NCBI GenBank assembly: GCA_963576725.1
Contig: OY755241.1
Span: forward strand, 72,301,041-72,365,040
Reading direction: 5' to 3'
Origin: Azorinus chamasolen
Taxonomy: Eukaryota; Mollusca; Bivalvia; Cardiida; Solecurtidae
DNA: 64,000 bases
Shown here: positions 32,842-43,231 of the stretch, piece by piece
Position numbering within the stretch: position 1 is the first letter of the stretch
How the letters are laid out: every line of letters begins with the position of its first letter
Made by a program: the position numbers and the translations under genes
Notes under the pieces: model-generated
Told to the model about the DNA's origin: nothing
Database searches by the model: none
The model's input: the letters and a program-made list of their open reading frames with translations, nothing else

Positions 32842-33140
32842 ATGATTCAAAATAAACGGAGTTTGCACGGAAGACGTAGAATGTATCCAACCATTGATAA
32901 GTGCAATGCTAAGAGGTGTACGTGCTGCAAACATCTATCTTGTAATTCTACCATTAAATCTACAATCAATGGAAGAGATTTTACCACAAAGTTTACATCA
33001 AATATTAACTGTAAAACTTCTAATGTGATTTACGTTTTAACATGAACATGAAATGCACCACTATGTGGTATACAATATGTAGGACAGACTGGACGCTCAC
33101 TAAAAACTAGATTTCGTGAGCATAACACGCATATTTAATA
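32842..33140 (+). pseudogene. Penelope-like retroelement relic: GIY-YIG endonuclease end
   Basis: The frame contains a Cys-rich linker (CNAKRCTCCKHLSC), then NVIYVLT, two in-frame TGA codons, and CGIQYVGQTGRSLKTRFREH. V-I-Y ... Q-Y-V-G-Q-T-G-R-S-L-x-x-R-F-x-E-H is the GIY-YIG nuclease core that follows the reverse transcriptase in Penelope-like elements. It cuts the target DNA in active elements. Two TGA codons interrupt it, and two TAA codons follow N-T-H-I at 33,137. The reverse transcriptase part is not recognisable upstream. Confidence 0.7.
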
Positions 33141-34799
33141 AATAGGTGCATTTGGGTGACTTGAAAAAGGCAGGGGCGTAGCTAGCCCTCTATTCATGTG
33201 GATTCATAATTTTGTCAGCCTCCCCCGCCAATTGTTACATCCAGCCACACACACCCCACTCCTTAAGGGTATATCTGTATGTGTTTATATTTAATAAAAC
33301 TTTGTTAAATGAGAGAGTGGATATTTGGTAGCATTAATGCGAAACGGCTTTAACATCAATAAAGTGGTTTTCTTATAAGCCACTATTGACCACAGTCGCC
33401 GCTATCTAGAGAGTGTTCTTAAAGGTTTGAAATGTGCGTTACTGAACATGTGAGATCATAAATTGATTGTAAGAATTATGTTTCAGTACATATAACTTTG
33501 TGACCTTGTGAAAACACACTTGCATAACAAGAAGATGAGACGTTTTATCAGTTGGACATTTGTATAGGACAATTAACAAAACACTGAAATGTATGCACAC
33601 TGATTTTATTGCTAATTCTTAAAATGTTACTAAGGTGTTATATGTCCTCAAAGCATTTGCTGCCCCTTTACGTTGATGGGCGCGATTTAATTACTTCGAA
33701 ATAGTCGATCATGGGCATTCCAATTTGAGTTAAAGACCAAAGATAGTTTTATTCAGCAGGACTTTATAACAAACGCTTTGTTAGACTATAGTTAAAATAA
33801 AGGATTTGACTGCAACAAAGATAAGTAAATGGAATACAAAACAGCTGATTCACACAGGGTCAGTAGCTTTGTAACGAACATGTCATTTTTATTTACAGCT
33901 TTTGCATGAGGAGAAAAACATGATTTTTTATTAACAAACTTGCGATAACATTCTGGCAAGAAGTATGACGAATATACCTTTACAATAAACAAGATTATGT
34001 GTAGGATTTAATATTCTTTGTGTCCTTAATAGTAACGTACATTTCATATGTGGTTCTGTTCTAAATATGTACGCAAACGTCCTGTTTGGGGCTCAAATTC
34101 TGTTATATTATAACACTCTGCATAAATATGTCATGCAGAGAAGGGAAATTAACACAATTTAGTTACATAGACAATTTCAACTCTGTCGAAATTTTAAAGA
34201 ACACTCTTACGGAACACTTTTCTAACTAAAGCCTTAACAAAATGGTAAATTTGAATAAGCATATTTAGACAAGTTTCAGTACACCACAGTTTTTAATAAA
34301 GCAGTAATGCATCAGACTCATCATCTACTTAAGATCCCTCTGAAACAGCTTTTAAAGTTGTTATTTATAAGCTTAAAGACTTTAATCAAAAGAGAATCCT
34401 GTTGATAAAAAGTTATGGTGAAAAGACCCAGTACAAAACGCCACCTGATAACGCAGCACTAAACTATTGAAAATACTTATAGCGTGGTCTCACCGTCTAT
34501 CGAACCTCTTAATATTTGACCAGGATCAGAACACGTTTACCGTGAATAATGAAGAAAATAATAAATCATCAATTCAAAATAATCTTTTATACATATCTTG
34601 AAATAGTAGATCTATAGTATTTTTTCCTCGTCTAACAATCCAAAAATCATCAAGTGTTCCCCACCACCCCAACAGCCAAAACAAAATGGCGGTCACAAAA
34701 AAGTTCACCTGCTTACCGAACCTTTTGAAAATTACATGCAGTTCAAAAAGTCCGACCCAAAACAGTCAATAATTTTAACTAATTAAATTTTAACATTGG
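33141..34799. other. no gene recognised
   Basis: A GGCAGGGGCGTAGCTAGCCC segment near 33,171 is a common bivalve repeat fragment. The rest is AT-rich with no readable family. Confidence 0.4.
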
Positions 34800-35035
34800 A
34801 CATTAGCTAAATGTCTCCTTTTGCATTGCTGCTTTTACTTTTGAAGGATCTACTACTTTCAGAATTAATGTACTTCACAAAAGCAGCTGTTAAGTGATTG
34901 TGGGGCGGCCATACAGAGTTGCCTCTTACTTCATTCTCAGTTTTGTTATAATTTCTGACCCTTCAGGATCATTAGTTTTGAAAAATTGAATACTGCTTAA
35001 GCCGGCGCTAGTGGGCGTGAGTATTGTTGGATGTA
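34800..35035 (+). repeat. single unit of the 23-kb dispersed repeat
   Basis: Contains GCATTGCTGCTTTTACTTTT, GTACTTCACAAAAGCAGCTG and TTAAGCCGGCGCTAG, parallel to the units tandemly repeated at 22,995-23,840. Confidence 0.6.
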
Positions 35036-35040
35036 GCTGA

Positions 35041-35852
35041 AATATAAATTGAAAATAAATGTAAGGAATTTTTTTTGTAAAAACTCTGTCAAAGATTCAA
35101 TGGAATAGAATTTTTGAACTGTAACGTATAAATACATAGTCACATGATTTTCACCATGGTCACGTGACCATTGCAGCAGCTGTCAAAACATTTTCAGTGT
35201 CAGTAAACTTCTAAATTTATGTTGATATACTATATTTTCTGATTTGATTGAATAAAGTATTAAGTATTGTATCATTTTTAGCGTAGCTGCAGGAAAAATA
35301 GACTTTAATTACCTGTTTTTTGTCGCATATTTCCCGTTCACAGTTATTGCGTGTTGTTATCAATATAAAGCACCGGTACACACGAATTGATGACGTGCGA
35401 TAAAACCCAAAACATTGAAAGGTTCGAATGCAAGGTGAGGTTCGATAAGAGGGAAGTGGACGATACAATTTCTCAACATTACCAATAACTTGTGTTTCAA
35501 AACTTGGCATGCGCTTTGATTAGAATAAACTTGAGCAGATACTTTGCATATACATGTGATATTGTTCATTTCTATCCAAAGGATGTCAGGGCGAGATGGT
35601 CATTGGTAGAGGGATTTTTTTTCTCCAGAAAAGACACTTCTACAGTGTCTTCTCAATATCTATGTTGATGATATCTTCCCTAGGTGATCCAAAATATCTG
35701 ATATTGTATTGAAGTTGAATAATTAAATCTCCCCTGACGTAATAACTAAATGTTATATACCATTGTAAGGAGAATTGTCATAAGTTTTTCTTATGAGAAA
35801 ATTACGGGAAGACGTTGACGTCATTGATGACGTCATTAACTTTGGGTGTCAA
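35041..35852. other. upstream of the mariner relic, nothing recognised
   Basis: TGACGTCATTGATGACGTCA near 35,818 is a short palindromic repeat just before the transposase start and may belong to that element's end. No other feature. Confidence 0.4.
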
Positions 35853-36481
35853 GATGGCAACGTCAAATCAAAAGGCTGCAGAAGTAGTTAAGCTCTATTT
35901 TGAGACTAAATCTCCAGTTTCTGTCATCCGCATGATGTAGAAAAAATATCCCGAAGGTGACACTCATAAAGCTGCAAGTGCATCGGCTCATTAAAATATT
36001 TCAACAGACTGGGTCAGTTGAGGATAGCCGACACAACAATAGTGGAAGACCAAGATCAAGCCACAGTTCAGAGATCCAGGAAGTGATGCAGGAGACCGGT
36101 ATCTTACTCTCTTGAAAGCTAAATTTCTCGCAGCTCTACGAATAAAAGGCATCGACATTAGAGAAATAATATGGTTTCAGCAAGACGGAGCTACACCACA
36201 CACTGCAAGACACGTGTTGGAATGATTGAGTGAAACGTTTGGCAGAAATTTTATCTCATTTAAGACAGCAATAGTCTGGTCTTTACATTCCCCAGATCAA
36301 AGTCCGTTGGATTTATTTCTATGGGGACACTTGAATGACAATGTATACGATCCCAAGCTAGAAACCCTTGAGCAGCTAAAGTCAGCCATTCGTCGGGAAG
36401 TGAGAAAAATCACACCAGCAATGTGTGTCAATGTTATTCAATATGGAAAAATAGTCAAACAGGGAGAGCCACACACGAAAT
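35853..36481 (+). pseudogene. mariner-family (DD41D) transposase relic with internal deletion
   Basis: The N-terminal part starts at ATG 35853 (MATSNQKAAEVVKLYFETKS) and runs into a helix-turn-helix region (VIRMM-stop-KKYPEGD). In a shifted frame it continues with RLIKIFQQTGSVED and GRPRSS, a known mariner-type DNA-binding layout. After a deletion of most of the middle, the C-terminal half has WFQQDGATPHTARHVLE and SPDQSPLDLFLWG, which hold catalytic Asp 2 and Asp 3. I count 41 residues between them (one is a TGA stop), i.e. DD41D. Asp 1 is lost. The stop TGA ends the frame at 36,481. Confidence 0.75.
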
Positions 36482-36600
36482 GACACCGCACGAAACACCA
36501 TCTAACAAGAAACGGTAAAGCCACAAGACAAAACATAACAGGACGCATATCAAGACGAAACACATTAAACATTAAGCATATTAAACAACAAAATTGACCG

Positions 36601-37162
36601 TAGGCTGAAAGCAGGAGTGCCGCCTTGGAACGGCAAAAGGGCTACTGGGGGACTTAAACCTGGTTTACGGGTACCCAACCTCGTCCTTATCCCACTTTGA
36701 CCAAAGTCAAAATGTAAATAAAATCCCCCCTCCAGACAACACCACAACATGCATAACGATGTCTGCCAAAATGAAAATGATTTGAAAACTAGAGGTTTTT
36801 GTAAAAAAAACCGGATGTCTCCCCTCTAATAAAAACAATATGTAAAGGGAAATCACTGAAAATGTTTTGGTCTTGATGAATACGTAGGCTGAAAGCAGGA
36901 GTGCCGCCTTGGAACGGCAAAAGGGCTACTGGGGGACTTAAACCTGGTTTACGGGTACCCAACCTCGTCCTTATCCCACTTTGACCAAAGTCAAAATGTA
37001 AATAAAATCCCCCCTCCAGACAACACCACAACATGCATAACGATGTCTGCCAAAATGAAAATGATTTGAAAACGAGGTTTTTGTAAAAAAACCCGGATGT
37101 CTCCCCTCTAATAAAAACAATATGTAAAGGGAAATCACTGAAAATGTTTTGGTCTTGATGAA
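36601..37162. repeat. recent 284-bp tandem duplication
   Basis: TAGGCTGAAAGCAGGAGTGC starts both copies (36,601 and 36,885), and both end in TTGGTCTTGATGAAT. Differences are limited to a few single bases or indels (for example GAAAACTAGAGG against GAAAACGAGG). The frame on the minus strand (36,789-37,199) merely reads through the duplication. Confidence 0.85.
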
Positions 37163-37204
37163 TGATACTTCCCCTCATTTTGCGTTTTTCACCTTGCATT
37201 TTTC

Positions 37205-38300
37205 AAGAAGAAAATGATAACAGCTAATAACTCCAAAAATACTGATACCAGATTTATGGCCCTTGTGCATGACACTTAATAACATCATGCTCTTTCCAGA
37301 AATAAAATGTCATTCCAATAGCATCAGTCGAACAGGAGTTATTGATCGGCCAAAAAATGTAACAAAGGGCAATAACTCCAAAAGTATTGAAGCCAGAATT
37401 ATGACCCTTGTTCATGACACTTTCTCTCATCATGCTCTTTCCATGTATGAAGTTTCAATACGATGCCAAGAGCCATGTAGGAGTTATCGTCCGAACAAGA
37501 AAGAATTAAACAAATGTACAAGGGGCAATAACTCTTAAATTTATTGAAGCTCGAGTTTAGGATCTTATGCATGACACTTTCTCTTATCATGATCGTTCCA
37601 TGTATGAAGTTTCACTCCAACGGCATGTGTCACATAGGAGTAATCATCCGGACAAAACATTTTGATTTTTTTACAAAGGGCAATAACTCCAATATTAGTG
37701 AAGCCAGAGTTGTGGACCTTGTGCATGACACTTCCTCTCGTTATGATCTTTCCATTTATGATGTTTCAATCCAATGGCACGAGCCATATAGAAGTTATCG
37801 TCCGGACAAAAAAGTAGTATTTTTTTTACAAAGGGCAATAACTCCTATATTAGTGAAGCCAGAGTTATGTACCTTCTGCATGACACTTCCTCTCATTATG
37901 CTCTTTCCATATATGAAGTTTCAATCAACTGGCATCAGGCATATTGAAGTTATTGTCCGGACAAAAAATTATGATATTTTTTACAAAGGGCAATAACTCC
38001 AATATTAGTGAAGCTAGAGTTATGGACATTGTGCATGACACGTCCTATTGTCATGATCTTTCCATATATGAAGTTTCAATCCAATGGCATGAGCCATATA
38101 GGAGTTATCGTCCGGACAAAAACGTGTGATTTTTTTTTACAAAGGGCAATAACTCCAATATTAGTGAAGCCAGAGTTATGGACCTTGTGCATGACACTTC
38201 CTCTCATTATGCTCTTTCCATATATGAAGTTTCAATCAACTGGCATCAGGCATATTGAAGTTATCGTCCGGATAAAAAGTGTGACAGACAGACGGACAGA
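37205..38300 (+). repeat. tandem array, seven units of about 155 bp
   Basis: CAAAGGGCAATAACTCCAAT and variants recur near 37,366, 37,523, 37,678, 37,834, 37,988 and 38,146, after a weaker unit at 37,215. Each unit also has GTGCATGACACTTCCTCTCA and GTTATCGTCCGGACAAAA. The array ends in a CAGACAGACGGACAGACAGA tract at 38,284. Frames in it are artefacts of period. Copy B of the 1-kb element follows directly. Confidence 0.85.
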
Positions 38301-38563
38301 CAGACAACTCTCACGAAAACAATATTTATCCAGTCACCAGGCTTCTCTAGTGACATAATAAAGGGGGTGCAAATAAACTTAGGTTTATTAGGTTACTTCC
38401 GGTAGTGGAAGGTTTATTAGGTTAGTAGATAAGCGTAATGATTCTATAACCATGGAACTATTTTAGTCTTCTGTTAATATTCATAAACATGTTGATGGAA
38501 TAGATATAACAGATCTATTTGGTCACCAGAAGAATTATTCAAATGAGAAAAAATAAAAATAAT

Positions 38564-38659
38564 TGGCTACAGCTGGATTCGAACCCGCGCCTGATCCTAC
38601 AAAAACTAATTCTAATCTCTCTGGAGACGTCGCCCTTACCGATTACGCCACTGAGGCCA
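38564..38659 (-). repeat. tRNA-like module in copy B
   Basis: Minus-strand counterpart of 18842-18937. A-box-like and B-box regions (GGGTTCGAATCCAGC) are preserved; a few changes fall in the middle. Confidence 0.55.
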
Positions 38660-39193
38660 CATACAAAATGAGGTTGATTTATCAATTTTATTAATTTAAT
38701 CCGCCGCTGGCAAAACCCGTTTTTGATAAAATCAAACCTTGAAGCAAAGATTGACAGATAAATAGTAAATGTTTTCTTTTCACTCTCATGATTATTTGAT
38801 TGATAAACTCTTACAGGGGCGGTGATAGTCATAAACCTAAATATAGCCTGTTCAGTTCCATCGATTTCTGAGTGACGTTAGGTAGAATCTAAAAATAGAA
38901 ACCGAGACTACGTAACTCGAATTTGACCAAAGAATATAGACCATGTCTGTTTGAAATAACTTATCGACCCTCGATTCAAATCATCTTATTTTTCAAATTC
39001 AACCACGTTTCCCTTCTAGTAATACAAGTATCGAAACTATATTCCTCTGCGGTAGCTCATTAGATCTATTTACGTCTAAATGGAAGTGAAAAGGGAGGGA
39101 TCCATTGATCGAAAAACTGCATTTTCAATGTAAATTATTTCAAGAGTGTTATGAGTGTAAAAAAGACATTTAACTATATTGACTGGATAAATC

Positions 39194-39331
39194 GAATAAT
39201 AGGTTAGTGCCGTAGATGGGACGCCTTTATCCGACTCGGAGAGAAAACAGTTGAGGCTCGGCAAGCCTCGCCTCAACGTTTTCTCCCCTCGTCGGATAAA
39301 GCGTCCCATCTAGGGCACTAACCTATTATTC
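39194..39331. repeat. long hairpin in copy B
   Basis: Counterpart of the 18168-18305 hairpin, with one additional change (CATCTAGGGCACTAACC instead of CATCTACGGC). Arms are about 66 bp. Confidence 0.85.
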
Positions 39332-39333
39332 TC

Positions 39334-39368
39334 TATGTCTCCCCCATATAAATATGGGGGGAGACATA
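39334..39368. repeat. 35-bp palindrome
   Basis: TATGTCTCCCCCATATAAAT with its complement forms a near-perfect palindrome that overlaps the border of copy B by three bases. Confidence 0.7.
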
Positions 39369-39925
39369 ATAAACGTTAGAGGTAAACAAGCGACGTCATC
39401 ATTTAAAAGTACGGGAAAACTATTTGAAACACTTCTACACCGACATTTAATAAAAGATAAATCGCAAGAAGATACAATTACTAGTGAATATTAAGCTTGC
39501 AAAACAGTTTTGTTTGAAAAAGAATAAACTTGACATCGTAGACATGTACTCGATGACTATTCAGGTCAGAGCAGATGTGGAGTAGTCATTTGGGGTACGA
39601 CAGAACTGGCAAAATACAAATATCTAATTTCCTCCCTCGGATAATTATATCAAATTATTAAATAATAATCTGAAGGTGGAACATTGTAACACTTTTAGAA
39701 AGTAAAGGAACAGACCTATCAAATTCCATTATCAGAGTAGACCCTGACCAGACATATCCTATAAGAGCCGTCTGATCTGGGTCTGATGTTTGCAAAGAAA
39801 ATGATTTTAAGTGAATCTGATAGAATCTGAATCATTTATAACTAGGCATTCATTACAATGGAGAAGTAGTAAATTCAAGCAGGCAAAGCCACATAAAAGA
39901 CGCAAATTATGTTTTATGTTGCAGA
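39369..39925. other. intergenic with degraded TTAA MITE
   Basis: CTGAAGGTGGAACATTGTAA near 39,671 and the core AGAGTAGACCCTGACCAGAC ... GTCTGATCTGGGTCTG (39,736-39,785) mark a copy of the first TTAA family whose ends are not clear. Confidence 0.5.
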
Positions 39926-41647
39926 TATGAAGTTCCAAGTCGGAAAACGCTGACATCTTAAATTGACAAGAAAAAGAACCAAATAATAGTACAGGTTAAG
40001 AAAGATCTGAAAAATGCCAAGCGTGTGGCCATCACCCATGATGGCTGGACTAGCCTCAACACGGAAAGATACATCACCGTTACTGGTCATTTCATTCGTG
40101 GAGACTGGAGATTATGAAGTGTTGTCCTTGAAACGAAAAAAGACAGAAGGTAGTCACACGGGTGAAAACATCAAAATAAATCTGATGTAAATTGGTAACA
40201 TTTTTTCACCAGAGTTCAAGTGCAAATGATCTGGTTATGGTGAAGGAACAGGTCCTTCTCCCTGCAGACATCAGAAGTCACAAGCTTATAATGGATTTCG
40301 CCACTAGGTGGAACAGCACATGCAGCATGCCGGAGAGGTTTCTGGAGCAAACTGTCCCTATTCAATGACCCTACCTTCAGTAAATCTGCCACCATTAAAA
40401 ACTATTTGTACAATTTTGAAGAACAAACATTAGTTGAGAATCTTGTTCAGCTATTGGCACCTTTTGCAAATGTCACCAACAGTGTGGGTGTAGATAAGTA
40501 TCCAACTTTGCACAAGATTCCTCTTGTCATGAAACTTTCAAAATGTGTAGAAGTGAAGGATGGTGATCCTAGTCCATTCAAACATGTAAAAAACCAAATG
40601 AAGCTAGAACTTGACGCTCGAACCAGACAGAGAATTGGCTATACTGGCTTGTATGCTGAACCTTTCCACAAATTATCTAGAGTTCTTGTCTACAGAAGAA
40701 AGGTTGGATGGACATTTACTGCTCCTTAGAGATGATGTTCATGTGACAAACATGCCAAACAGAATTATCAAAAAAAGAATCAGGAACACAAGATTGCCAG
40801 GATGTTGAGCCTCAGCCATTACCGCCTTTGTCTGAACGTCCTGCAAATCTTGCTCCAGTGCCCGACTTAGCTGATTCGACACTTTTGCGTGCTATTTCTA
40901 CTAATGTAATGCGGGCAATGCCTGATTCAACATCCTCGTCTAAGCTAGATGAACCTGGACCGTCACCAGCCAAAACGTCTTGTCATGTTGGTAATATTGA
41001 TGAGTGGCTTCCAGCGGGGATACCTTTATTTACAATATTTGTAAAGCTAGGGTGACTTTGAGAGAAGTGCGAGGTTAGGACGTCCGTAAACCGGTTTGCT
41101 GCTGACCGTGCCAAGGCGGAACTCTCTTTGTCACCCTTCCTTTTGTTTGCCTTGCGTCTTTGTGCTTGTGGTTTGTTCATGTTGTGGAACGTTTGTCCCT
41201 GGTTCTTGTGTCTCTTTTGGTGTTTTCTGTGTTCATTTCGTGTGTGTGTGTGTCATGGTCATGCTGTCTATCGGTGTTTTGGTGGTGATTGCATGTGGCT
41301 TTGCCTGCTTGACTTTACTACTTTTCCATTGAAGATATTGTATGGGTAGGGGAGAGTAAGCAGTCTGTAGGTAACATGATTGAACAGGAGGTGAAGAGAT
41401 ACCCTGGGACAGCTCATACAGATACTGAGCTATCAATGCTTGAGTGGTGAAAAAGAATGTCTTTTATCCACGACTGAGCGTCTTGGTAAAAAAGTACCTC
41501 AACATTCCCGCATCATCAGTGCCATCAGAGCGAATATTTAGCCTTGCAAGTCATCTTGTAAAAGAAAAAAAACCTGCGCGCCTCAGTCCTTCAAATGTTG
41601 ACACATTCATTTTCCTAAATAAGAACATGGAAGCATATTGGAATTGA
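39926..41647 (+). pseudogene. hAT (ZBED-type) transposase relic
   Basis: Segments in order and in shifting frames: YEVPSRKTLTS (after a TTGCAG acceptor-like site), VAITHDGWTSLNTERYITVT with GHFIRGDWRL (first part of the RNase H-like core; D of HDGWTS is catalytic in the family), DFATRWNSTCSMPERFLEQ, EEQTLVENLVQLLAPF, EFLSTEERLDGHLLLL, and finally the dimerisation domain NIPASSVPSERIFSLASHLV with LSPSNVDTFIFLNKN to a TGA at 41,647. At least three in-frame stops and several frameshifts make it inactive. Sequence at about 41,050-41,400, between 'GIPLFTIFVKLG' and the dimerisation domain, is unlike the rest (GT-rich) and is probably a later insertion. Confidence 0.8.
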
Positions 41648-41992
41648 CTTTGATGAATAGAAATATGGCTGACTAGATAAACAAACATTTTCTCGGTGAC
41701 AGCTTAAATTTAAGTAAATGAGTGAGTGTATTCCCTGAAAGACATTTGTTTTTGTGGTAAATTTACTAGATTTTAGTATGAGTGAAATGACAATTCTAAG
41801 TTTGAAACAATTTCAGATAGGAAATGTTTTTTCAGATATTATGGTTTTCTTCGAATATTCATGTTCTTTTATATAAGTCATACTGTCAAAGTTCAAAGAA
41901 AAGCTTCTTCACTCTGACTTAGCCTGTTGTTAAAAGCACTGGCTGTCAACTGGTTTGGCTGTGCCAAAGATGAAAGTTTAAAACCCTGTAGA
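41648..41992. other. no feature recognised
   Basis: AT-rich sequence after the hAT relic; its 3' terminus may lie here but is not evident. Confidence 0.35.
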
Positions 41993-42093
41993 TTCAGAGG
42001 AGAAGATTTTTAAAGGTTCAAATTGTTGACGACGGACGACTGACATCAAGCGATCACAACAGATCACCGTGAGCACTTTGTGATCTGGTGAAC
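41993..42093 (+). repeat. 3'-end fragment of the tandem-core element
   Basis: AGAAGATTTTTAAAGGTTCA ... GATCACAACAGATCACCGTG ... TGAGCACTTTGTGATCTGGT matches the 3' end of the element at 42,540-42,889, including the shared AAATTGTTGACGACGGAC. Confidence 0.6.
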
Positions 42094-42135
42094 TTGTATA
42101 TAGAATTAAAATAGAAATATGAAGACAAGTGATCG

Positions 42136-42373
42136 AATAACCTTTTTTCCCATGTAAACATATTTTTACGCATTTGCAAACAGAGTAGACCCGGACCAAA
42201 CGGCTCCTAGGAGCCGTCTGATCAGTGTCTTCTCTGTTTGCTTATGGAACTTGATATATATATATATGTTTCTTTTGTCTTTAAATGGCTACAGTGTACC
42301 ACCTTCCATATTTCATTATAACAATTTTGCCCATGTATATTCAGTAATGCACATAGAACAGGGAAATGGTTAA
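42136..42373 (-). mobile_element. piggyBac-like MITE with TTAA-type ends, reverse
   Basis: Reverse copy of the first TTAA family: the right end GGGAAATGGTTAA is the complement of the family 5' end, and the full core (AAACAGAGTAGACCCGGACC ... GGAGCCGTCTGATCAGTGTC) lies at 42,178-42,240 as a near-perfect palindrome. The TTAA on the low side is degraded (AATAACC). A TA run lies at 42,255-42,266. Confidence 0.65.
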
Positions 42374-42539
42374 TGCAGTACAATATGAGCTTTATGCATT
42401 ACTTTTGTGCTGCATCCGGACCAAAACCTCACGATGTGTGATTTACATTGTTTGGATTACATAGGTTTTACTGTATGTGTTTGATTGTTTCTCGGCAAGA
42501 GAAGTAATTATTTTTCATAAATGATAAACTAACTTTATT

Positions 42540-42889
42540 AACAAGAGGGCCATGATGACCCTGAGATTGCTCACCAGACAATCAGAGGAGAAGATTGACA
42601 AAATATTCACTATGTTTCTATAGAAATCTTGCCACCCCTGGGGCGGGGCTTCATTTGAACCTAGGGGTATAATTCATATATGTTTTGTAGAGGACTTCAA
42701 GGTGATGCTGTGAGCTAAATATGAAAGAGAAACTTCCAGTTTCAGAAGAAGATTACTATTAAGGTTTCACAATATGTTTCTATGTAAAACTGAGAAGATT
42801 TTTAAAGGTTCAAATTGTTGACGACGGACATCAGGCGATCACAATAGCTAACCCTGAGCACTTTGTGCTCTAGTGAGTTAAAACTAAAC
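42540..42889 (+). mobile_element. short tandem-core element
   Basis: Starts AACAAGAGGGCCATGATGAC and ends with CTGAGCACTTTGTGCTC followed by AGTGAGTTAAAA, the head and tail of the family. The core holds one to two units only, so this may be the minimal form of the element. Confidence 0.65.
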
Positions 42890-42967
42890 ATAGACTCGTT
42901 AACTGGAAAACATGCTAACAAAATGCTTTTATAAACAAAACTCTATAACCCTCAATTCTAAACTATA

Positions 42968-43215
42968 TACAGTAAAACCTCTGAAGAACGGATAGAAATT
43001 ACCGGATATAAAGACAGGCGATTGCTTAATGCAGATAAAGCTCATTTATAAGAGATTTGTGCATAACAATCCACTTTGTGAAGGAGTTAGAATAGGTTTG
43101 CACCAAGCCCTCGTAGGTTTGCACCAAGCCCTCGAATTGTTCTGCGTAAAGCAACGGCCTGTCCAAAATCTCACGATGTATGAATTGTGTTTTGGTTTTC
43201 AGAGGTTTTACTGTA
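42968..43215. mobile_element. TA-flanked MITE, CAGTAAAACCTCTGAA termini
   Basis: TA then CAGTAAAACCTCTGAAGAAC at the left, and the complement of CAGTAAAACCTCTGAAAACC then TA at the right. The element is 248 bp. It contains a 21-bp direct duplication (GGTTTGCACCAAGCCCTCGTA at about 43,095 and 43,116). A half copy ending GGTTTTACTGTA lies at about 42,405-42,475. It resembles pogo/Tigger-type or Tc1-mariner-type MITEs. Confidence 0.7.
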
Positions 43216-43231
43216 TGAACTGAATATTTCC

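Larger units (their letters stand above)
38325..39336 (-). mobile_element. 1-kb element with terminal hairpin and tRNA-like module, copy B (inverted)
   Basis: Reverse complement of 18163-19176 throughout, with about a few percent differences and no large indels. It begins TTTATCCAGTCACCAGG and ends CTATTATTCTCTAT. The shared borders are identical, so the hairpin travels with the rest. Directly outside the right end lies a 35-bp palindrome (39334-39368). Confidence 0.7.

Noticed and set aside
37544..38358. Overlapping frames of 116-150 codons
   Set aside because: They run across several tandem units of about 155 bp and switch frame with each period change; no domain is present.
18163..39336. 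A second giant foldback unit bounded by the two 1-kb elements
   Set aside because: The arms are inverted and 19 kb apart, but no direct repeat flanks the outer borders, so two separate insertions are simpler.
41096..41349. Hydrophobic frame rich in Cys and Val inside the hAT relic
   Set aside because: It is a GT-rich low-complexity insertion open in two frames, similar in style to 26,424-26,621; not a membrane protein.
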